NCBI RefSeq assembly: GCF_016860545.1
Contig: NZ_BNEB01000005.1
Coordinates: 682,001-746,000, forward strand
From: Streptomyces asoensis
Lineage (GTDB): Bacteria > Actinomycetota > Actinomycetes > Streptomycetales > Streptomycetaceae
Length of the DNA: 64,000 nt
Direction: 5' to 3'
The position numbers and the translations under genes were made by a program. The notes beneath the pieces are model-generated. The model was not told where the DNA came from. It was given only the letters and a program-made list of their open reading frames with translations, and did no database searches. This document shows, piece by piece, positions 58,860 to 64,000 of the stretch (positions are counted from its first letter, which is position 1; each line of letters opens with the position of its first letter).

Positions 58860-61094
58860 CTAGTACTTGCGCCGTGCGTTGCGGAACAGGACGGTGAAGC
58901 CGGCGATCACCAGCAACCCTCCGGCGGCCGCGGGCCACAGGTTGGCGCCCGTCTCGGCGAGGCCGCCGGTCTGGACCGCCTGGGGTTCGATGCCGCCGCC
59001 GGGGATCCCGGTGTCGGAGCCCGCGCCCGCCGCGCTCTGCGACTGCTCGGCAGCGGGGGCGGGAGACGTCGCCGGGGCGCCGATCTCGCCGCCAGAACCG
59101 GCCGCGGGCGTGGTGCCGGCCGCCTTGGCCGAGGGCTTCGTGTAGACGCGGGGCCCGGTGGTGGCGTTACCGCCGCCTGAGCCGTTGCCGCCCTGGGCGG
59201 GCTCCGTGGTCACCGGCGCCTCGGGGGCCTGGGACGGCTCCTGCGCACCCCCGCCGGAACCGTTGCCGCCGTTCCCACCGGCACCGTTACCGCCGTTGTC
59301 GTTACCGCCGGAACCGTTGCCGCCGTTACCGCCGTTGTCGCCACCGGCGCCGCCGTTGTCGTTACCGCCGTTGTCGCCACCGGCGCCGCCGTTGTCGTTA
59401 CCGCCGTTGTCGCCACCGGCGCCGCCGTTGTCGCCCCCGCCCGCGCCGTTGCCGCCGTTGCCGCCGCCGTTGCCGCCGTTGCCGCCGCCGTTGCCGCCGT
59501 TGCCGCCGTTGCCGCCGTTGTCGCCGCCGTTGCCGCCGCCGGCTCCGGCGCCGCAGGTGCGGCCCTGGTTGATGCAGTCGACCATCTGACCCATCAGGCC
59601 CTCGTCGAAGACGTTGATGAAGTCGCCGTGGTCGGTCACCGGCTTGTGCAGCTGCTCGGGGAAGGAGTCCACCGCGAACAGCGGAGTGGTCTTCCCGCCG
59701 TCCTGGAGGCTGGGCGCGTCGACGTCGTAGACGATCCGCTGCACCAGCTGCGGGACGGCCTTGAAACCGTTCGGGCAGGTGCCGTCCGCGGCGGCGAAGG
59801 CCACGTGCGTGCGGTGGTTGGCGCTGTCGATGTTGGCGCCGTCCCAGCAGCTCTGGAACCGGAAGGTGCGCACCACGTCGCTGCCGGACGGGCAGAGCGG
59901 GTACTTGTCCTTCAGCTGCCGGTCCTCGAAGCCGGTGCAGCTCCAGGAGGCGTTGGCGTTGGCCGTTCCGTTGACGAAGGCCTTGGCGTCGCCCGTGATG
60001 ACGCGCAGCAGCCTCGGCATCGCGGTGACCTGGCTGCGCGGGTTGCCGACGAAGGTCAGGGTGACCTCCTTGGGCGTGACGATCTTTCCGGCGTTGCCCT
60101 CGATGCCGCCGCCGGGCTTCTGCGCGTCCTGCTCCTGACTGCCGTTCTGGAGACGCAGCACGGGCCAGTAGTAGGTGGACTTGTCGCCCTGGTCCGCGCA
60201 GCTCGTCCCGGCCTTCGCCAGGTCGTCGTCGGAGGCGAAGGCGGTGTTGGACTGGTTGCCGACGTAGTCGTGGAAGTGGTGCGCGCCGTTGCTGACGCCC
60301 GGGGCCACGATGACGTTGTCGGAGTTGAACAGGCCGTTCGCGTTCACGCCGCAACTGGTGACGAACGTGCCGCGGGAGGGACCGGAGCTGGGATCGGGGG
60401 TCTGCCGAGCGGGCTGGACGCTGTTGATGTCGGCGTAGTCCACGGCCACGGGTCCGTTGCCGGCCTGGCCGCCGTTGCCCTGCTGACCGCCCTGCTGACC
60501 TCCGTCGCCCTGCTGACCGCCCTGCTGGTTCCCGCCGCCGTTCTGACCGTCGCCGTTCTGGCCGTCGCCCGCCTGGTCGCCGTTCTGGTTCTCGTCGCCG
60601 TTGCCGTCGGCGCCTTCGTCGGCCTGGTCGTTGTTGGCGCGCAGGGTGCAGCCGGCGAGCTCGTCCAGGCCCTCGGGGCGGTCCCCGACCCGGTCGATGG
60701 CCTCCGCGATGCGCTGGATCGTCGCGGCGCGCTTCTCCTTCAGCGGGTTCATGACCGCGTTGTCCGCGAAGCCGGCGTCCTGCTTGACCGCGTCCGCCGA
60801 CTCCTGGAGTTGGCGGTAGGCGGCGGCGATCTGCTCGTCCAGCAGGGCGAGTTCGCGGGCGACCTGGGGCGAGGCCTCCTCCGGGACGTCGGTCAGCCGT
60901 GCGCCGACGTCGGGACAGTCGATGGTGACGGCGCTGTTGCCGCCCCGCTTCACCGAGTTGACGTCGGAGCCGTCCTCCGTGGCGGAGGCGTAGACGTTCA
61001 CCGCCATGAGCCCGCCGCCGCCGAGAATGAGCGCCAACGCCGCGAAGGTCGCGCGGCGTCCGCCCGTCTGGCGTCTGCGCCTGTTCTGTACCAA
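58860..61094 (-). CDS. DUF1996 surface protein with LAETG cell-wall anchor
   Basis: The 744-residue protein starts at TTG 61094 (GGAG six bases before). Order: signal/anchor (TFAALALILGGGGLMAVNVYAS), helical region (~55-130), linker rich in Asn/Gly/Gln, and the DUF1996 domain (~225-480; GTFVTSCGVNANGLFNSDNVIVAPGVSNGAHHFHDYVGN, SCWDGANIDSANHRTHVAF). A long Gly/Asn repeat region follows, then LAETG at 712-716, a membrane segment and RNARRKY. LAxTG is the class E sortase motif of Streptomyces, so the protein is probably wall-anchored. DUF1996 function is unknown. Confidence 0.92.
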   Translation of the reverse strand: MVQNRRRRQTGGRRATFAALALILGGGGLMAVNVYASATEDGSDVNSVKRGGNSAVTIDCPDVGARLTDVPEEASPQVARELALLDEQIAAAYRQLQESADAVKQDAGFADNAVMNPLKEKRAATIQRIAEAIDRVGDRPEGLDELAGCTLRANNDQADEGADGNGDENQNGDQAGDGQNGDGQNGGGNQQGGQQGDGGQQGGQQGNGGQAGNGPVAVDYADINSVQPARQTPDPSSGPSRGTFVTSCGVNANGLFNSDNVIVAPGVSNGAHHFHDYVGNQSNTAFASDDDLAKAGTSCADQGDKSTYYWPVLRLQNGSQEQDAQKPGGGIEGNAGKIVTPKEVTLTFVGNPRSQVTAMPRLLRVITGDAKAFVNGTANANASWSCTGFEDRQLKDKYPLCPSGSDVVRTFRFQSCWDGANIDSANHRTHVAFAAADGTCPNGFKAVPQLVQRIVYDVDAPSLQDGGKTTPLFAVDSFPEQLHKPVTDHGDFINVFDEGLMGQMVDCINQGRTCGAGAGGGNGGDNGGNGGNGGNGGGNGGNGGGNGGNGAGGGDNGGAGGDNGGNDNGGAGGDNGGNDNGGAGGDNGGNGGNGSGGNDNGGNGAGGNGGNGSGGGAQEPSQAPEAPVTTEPAQGGNGSGGGNATTGPRVYTKPSAKAAGTTPAAGSGGEIGAPATSPAPAAEQSQSAAGAGSDTGIPGGGIEPQAVQTGGLAETGANLWPAAAGGLLVIAGFTVLFRNARRKY
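59253..59545. repeat. Gly/Asn low-complexity repeat in DUF1996 gene
   Basis: A short-period degenerate repeat of codons for Gly-Gly-Asn, with units such as GGDNGGNDNGGA in three near-identical copies at about 59325-59425. It encodes the linker between the DUF1996 domain and the anchor. Confidence 0.85.
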
Positions 61095-61147
61095 GGAGTG
61101 CTCCTACACGTCGTCGGCGGCCATGGGCATGAAGTCCCCCGGCCCTA

Positions 61148-61173
61148 TACGCAACCGGGCACAGGAGTGTTCA
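61148..61173 (-). promoter_or_regulatory. candidate ECF-sigma promoter for DUF1996 gene
   Basis: On the minus strand TGAAC, 17 bases and CGTA resemble envelope-stress ECF promoters. It is 54 bp before the TTG start. Only hexamer similarity supports it. Confidence 0.3.
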
Positions 61174-61200
61174 GCCGCACCACGAATTCATAGCAAGATC

Positions 61201-62205
61201 TCAGGCGGAGGCCGTGTCCCGGGTCCCCGCGGCGGCCCGCCGCCTGCGGCGTCCGCGCTCGTGGAGCAGGCCCAGGACGAGGGCGGCGGCCACCGCGATG
61301 AGGTGTTCACGGCCGGCGAGATTGGGCTTGGCGATCGACTCGAGGACCATCGAGCCGCCGGTGAGCGTGAAGACGACCGGGGCGCGGCGGACGACCGAGA
61401 GATAGGTGAACAGTCCGACGACCGCCGCGGACGGGCCGGTGTCGAGCACCTGGCCGATCTCGGGAGGCAGTCCGAGGCCCCACCGTCCCGGCCCCATCGC
61501 CATCATCACCCGCGCGGACAGCGTGCCGGCCAGGGTGGAGGCGTAGGCGATCAGGAGGGTACGGCGGCGGCCGAGGGCCAGTTCGGCCAGGGCGAAGGCG
61601 AGGAAGAGCTGGGTGATGCCCGCCCACACGGGGAGGTCGAGGGCCGGGACGTAGAGGGAGACGGGCGTGCGCAGCAGCGCCAGCCACAGGGGCAGGTCGC
61701 CCTGGACCCCGCCGAGCACGCGGACGGCGGTCGCGCCCGTGCGGTGCTGGGCGATGGCGTGGAAGAAGATGACGCCGGCGCAGGCGACGAAGGCGAGCAG
61801 CAGCGCGGCCGGTCCGCGCCGGCGCAACTGCCGCAGGGGATCGACGACGATGCCGTACCACTCGCCCCGCAGCGTGCGGCCGACGAACGCGAGCGCCCGG
61901 GAGAACGCCCCGCCCCGCGGCACGGCGTCGGCCCCGGCCCCGGCAGCACCGGCAGCGGCTCCCGCACCGGCACCGGATGTGGCGACACCCGGTGGGACCC
62001 GGTCACGCACGACACCCGGTCGGACCCGGTCACGCACGACGCCCGTCCACCCGCCCGCCCGCTCGGCGCGCGGCTCGCCCCCGGTACGGCCCTCACGCGC
62101 CCGGACCCCTCCCCCCTGGGTGCGGCCGGCGCGCGGCTCGTCCGCGGGGCGGCGTTCGCGGGGCCGTTCCAGGTCCGGACGCAGGATGCTCAAGGTCTCC
62201 CCCAA
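61201..62205 (-). CDS. rhomboid-like membrane protein
   Basis: The ~334-residue protein has a 110-residue Arg/Gly/Ala/Pro-rich cytoplasmic N-terminus with a direct repeat (VVRDRVRPG, VVRDRVPPG), then six membrane segments. VLDTGPSAAVVGLFTYLSV (GxS-like) and AGREHLIAVAAALVLGLLHER (His) correspond to the catalytic pair of the rhomboid-like family found in actinobacteria. Whether it is an active protease is uncertain. TTG 62205 is assumed; TTG 62193, which has GGGGGAG just before it, is an alternative. It lies upstream of the DUF1996 gene on the same strand. Confidence 0.78.
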   Translation of the reverse strand: MGETLSILRPDLERPRERRPADEPRAGRTQGGGVRAREGRTGGEPRAERAGGWTGVVRDRVRPGVVRDRVPPGVATSGAGAGAAAGAAGAGADAVPRGGAFSRALAFVGRTLRGEWYGIVVDPLRQLRRRGPAALLLAFVACAGVIFFHAIAQHRTGATAVRVLGGVQGDLPLWLALLRTPVSLYVPALDLPVWAGITQLFLAFALAELALGRRRTLLIAYASTLAGTLSARVMMAMGPGRWGLGLPPEIGQVLDTGPSAAVVGLFTYLSVVRRAPVVFTLTGGSMVLESIAKPNLAGREHLIAVAAALVLGLLHERGRRRRRAAAGTRDTASA

Positions 62206-62341
62206 ACACTCGTCGCACGATGTTTCCTACGAGTCACGTCCCGGAAGACGCAGGGCGGGGCCGCGAGGATTACTCCCGTTCAAGCCGTCTACCTCACATT
62301 TCGACCGAGGCCCGGTCACAGGCCGGGACGAGGAAGCCCGG

Positions 62342-62378
62342 CCGGGGGCCCGGGGCGGGCGGCGCCGAGGGCCCCCGG
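62342..62378. terminator. hairpin in gap before cupin gene
   Basis: CCGGGGGCCC and GGGCCCCCGG form a 10-bp stem. The 350-bp gap also holds a palindromic CCGCCGTCACGGCGG and a possible short ORF (next entry); no other signal is clear. Confidence 0.35.
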
Positions 62379-62459
62379 TGCGGCCGATGACGCCCGGTCA
62401 CCCCGCCGTCACGGCGGTGGGCTAGTGTCACGGAAGTGGAACGCACCGACCAGCGGAAC

Positions 62460-62576
62460 ATGACCCCGGCCGGGTTATCGCGCACGGCGGGCCCGACCGG
62501 CCCCGGCGCCCTCGGCCTCCGCCCCTCCTCCCCTATCTGCTTCCGCCCCTTCGCGCCGTGGGCGACCACCGCGTGA
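62460..62576 (+). CDS. possible 38-residue leader ORF with a TTA codon
   Basis: ATG 62460 to TGA 62574-62576, overlapping the GTG at 62573 of the cupin gene as GTGA. It contains TTA as its sixth codon, the rare bldA-dependent codon in Streptomyces. There is no strong ribosome site and no recognised domain. It may be fortuitous. Confidence 0.25.
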   Translation: MTPAGLSRTAGPTGPGALGLRPSSPICFRPFAPWATTA

Positions 62577-63001
62577 GGCGATCCTCACCCGCCGCGGCCG
62601 GACCCGTCACCGGGCCCCGGACCGCCGCGGAACCCCTGCCGACCCTCCTCGCCGACGGCCTGCTCACCGAGCGGCTGGCGCTCGCCGTGCCCGAGGGCAC
62701 CAGGACCGTCGTGGCCGAGTACGAGATCCAGCCGGGCCACTCACTGCCGTGGCACTACCACGAGGGCCGGGTGGTCGCCGTCGTGACGGCGGGCGTCCTG
62801 ACCCGGACCCTGGCGGACGGCTCCGAGTGCGTGACCCCCGCCGGCGGGTGCATCGTCGAACCCGTGGGACCGCGGGGTGTGCACATGGCGGAGAACCGGG
62901 AGCCGGAACCCCTGCGCATCTGCGCCCTCTTCTTCCTTCCCCAGGGCAGCCCGCTGTCTACGCGCGCAGAACCGCCGGCGGGCCCGGCCGGCCGACGCTG
63001 A
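62573..63001 (+). CDS. small single-domain cupin protein
   Basis: About 142 residues. LPWHYHEGRVVAVVTAGVLTRTLADG is cupin motif 1 (HxH and Glu) and VGPRGVHMAENRE is motif 2 (His). It resembles metal-binding cupins that modify or sense small molecules. The start could be GTG 62558 or GTG 62573; neither has a strong ribosome site. The second overlaps the preceding short ORF. The next gene is convergent. Confidence 0.75.
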   Translation: MRRSSPAAAGPVTGPRTAAEPLPTLLADGLLTERLALAVPEGTRTVVAEYEIQPGHSLPWHYHEGRVVAVVTAGVLTRTLADGSECVTPAGGCIVEPVGPRGVHMAENREPEPLRICALFFLPQGSPLSTRAEPPAGPAGRR

Positions 63002-63006
63002 CCCCG

Positions 63007-63042
63007 GCGCTGAGCCCGGCGCGGGCCCGCCGGGCTCAGCGC
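63007..63042. terminator. hairpin overlapping the phospholipase stop
   Basis: GCGCTGAGCCCGGCG and its complement form a perfect 15-bp stem with a 6-base loop between convergent genes. The stop codon of the phospholipase lies in the second arm. Confidence 0.75.
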
Positions 63043-64000
63043 GCCGGCCGGGGGCCCGTCTCCTGCACCGGGAACGTCTGCTCGGCGCCCGGCAGCACGG
63101 GCCGGGGCAGGGTGGCGACGTCCTCCTGCGCCCGCTGCCACTGTTCCTCCGTGTCGTCGGGCAGCGCGGGTGCGGCCGCGCCGGTGCCGGAGAAGCGGAA
63201 GGCGGAGGTCAGGTCGCCGAACGTGGCGCGCCGCCAGGCGCTGATGTTGGGCTCCGTGACCCCGGTGAGCCGCTCCAGGAACCGCAGGGTGGAGGTGTGG
63301 TCGAAGGGCTCGGATGCCACCCAGCCGCCTACGGTCCAGGGCGAGACGACGATGGCGGGGACCCGGAATCCACCGCCGACCGGAAGCCCGGCGACGAACT
63401 CCCCGGGTGTGTCCACCGGCGGGGTGGGCGGCGGCACATGGTCGAACAGGCCGTCGTTCTCGTCGTAGTTGAGGATGAACGCGGTCTTCTTCCAGACCTT
63501 CGGGTTGGCCGCGATGGCCTCGATCTTCGAGGCGACGAACGCCGCGCCCGCCGCGGGCAGGTAGTCCGGGTGCTCCGACTGGTGGCCCGGCGGCACCAGC
63601 CAGGACACGGTCGGCAGCCGGTCGGCCCGGGCGTCGTCCTCGAACGTGCCCTCCGGCTGGGGCCGTACCCCCCGCTCGTACAGCTCGGAGCCGGGGAGCG
63701 CGTCCCGGAAGGCGGCGAACTGCTCGAGCAGGTTGCAGCCGTAGTCGTCCTCCTGCTGGTACACCTTCCAGTCGACCCCGGCGGCCTGGAGCCGCTCGGC
63801 GTACGTCGTCCAGCTGAACGGTGTGGGCGCGGAGTTGCGGACGACCGGTCCGCCGTGCGCGCCCTCGGGGTCGACGGTGCCGGTCATCCACATCAGGCGG
63901 TTGGGCCAGGTCGGGCCGAGGACCGAGCTGAAGTAGTGGTCGCAGAGGGTGAACGTCTCGGCGAGGGCGAACTGGAACGGGATGTCCTCACGGGTGTAGT
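63036..64000 (-). CDS. phospholipase C-type phosphoesterase, 5' end outside window
   Basis: The frame continues beyond the right edge of the window (YTREDIPFQFALAETFTLCDHYFSSVLGPTWPNRLMWMTGT), so only the C-terminal ~320 residues are seen. The phosphoesterase family (alkaline phosphatase superfamily) motifs are present: DENDGLFDHVPPP, VSPWTVGGWVASEPFDHTSTLRFLERL. In Streptomyces these are Tat-exported phospholipases C or acid phosphatases; the N-terminal signal is not visible here. The hairpin at 63007 ends the transcript. Confidence 0.9.
   Translation of the reverse strand, partial: YTREDIPFQFALAETFTLCDHYFSSVLGPTWPNRLMWMTGTVDPEGAHGGPVVRNSAPTPFSWTTYAERLQAAGVDWKVYQQEDDYGCNLLEQFAAFRDALPGSELYERGVRPQPEGTFEDDARADRLPTVSWLVPPGHQSEHPDYLPAAGAAFVASKIEAIAANPKVWKKTAFILNYDENDGLFDHVPPPTPPVDTPGEFVAGLPVGGGFRVPAIVVSPWTVGGWVASEPFDHTSTLRFLERLTGVTEPNISAWRRATFGDLTSAFRFSGTGAAAPALPDDTEEQWQRAQEDVATLPRPVLPGAEQTFPVQETGPRPAR

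Noticed and set aside
1..64000. CRISPR arrays, tRNA or rRNA genes, transposons, prophage
   Set aside because: No spaced direct repeats, cloverleaf structures, transposase or integrase motifs were noticed. I cannot run models, so small RNAs may be missed.

Overview
The window is high-GC actinobacterial chromosome, almost certainly Streptomyces or a close relative. Coding shows strong third-position GC bias, GTG and TTG starts are common, Tat and lipoprotein signals are present, and the gene families (SpoIIE-type phosphatase, ANTAR/STAS regulator, STM4011-4015 set, LAxTG surface protein, DUF1996) are typical of Streptomyces. I see no tRNA, rRNA, CRISPR array, insertion sequence or prophage. The two end genes are cut by the window: a GAF/SpoIIE phosphatase on the left and a phospholipase C-type phosphoesterase on the right.

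Layout. 1-6 kb: partial PP2C phosphatase; a TetR regulator divergent from an APC permease plus YtcJ-type amidohydrolase; an acyltransferase. 6-15 kb: a catabolic locus (LacI regulator, two ABC permeases, sugar-binding lipoprotein, GH42 beta-galactosidase, secreted GH30 galactanase with a ricin-type lectin domain). Two identical 16-bp palindromes lie at its promoter. The enzymes suggest use of beta-1,6-galactan side chains of plant arabinogalactan. 15-20.5 kb: a five-gene overlapping operon STM4015-4014-4013-4012-4011 (LRR protein, ATP-grasp protein, sulfatase-like hydrolase, two radical SAM enzymes) of unknown function. 20.6-22.1 kb: a divergent pair, a small unknown protein and a DUF6745 protein. 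22-32 kb: solo FAD subunit, tandem GNAT, M23 peptidase, pyruvate carboxylase, Tat-exported flavoprotein and PucR regulator. 32-37.5 kb: a 1730-residue secreted protein with two GH43 domains. 37.6-45 kb: a four-gene overlapping operon SWIM - vWA - MoxR AAA - DUF5682. 45-50 kb: STAND (NB-ARC/TPR) regulator, AraC regulator, serine-repeat membrane protein, flavin reductase. 50-53.5 kb: aminotransferase with an Lrp regulator, STAS-ANTAR fusion, leaderless winged-helix regulator. 53.5-64 kb: NlpC/P60 protein behind a structured leader, a 57-residue Cys protein, methyltransferase, PAP2 and lipid kinase pair, LAETG-anchored DUF1996 protein, rhomboid-like protein, cupin, phospholipase C.

Most interesting result. 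The two uncharacterised operons (STM4015-4011 and SWIM-vWA-MoxR-DUF5682), and the DUF6745 unit, each carry upstream a motif of the form TTGTC(A/G)GTG-N8-TANNNT. This is the RecA-independent, PafBC-dependent DNA-damage promoter described in mycobacteria. Two of the three copies match fully and the third differs only at the last base of the -10. I infer that otherwise unrelated unknown systems share a DNA-damage or genotoxic-stress regulon here. Function beyond that is open.
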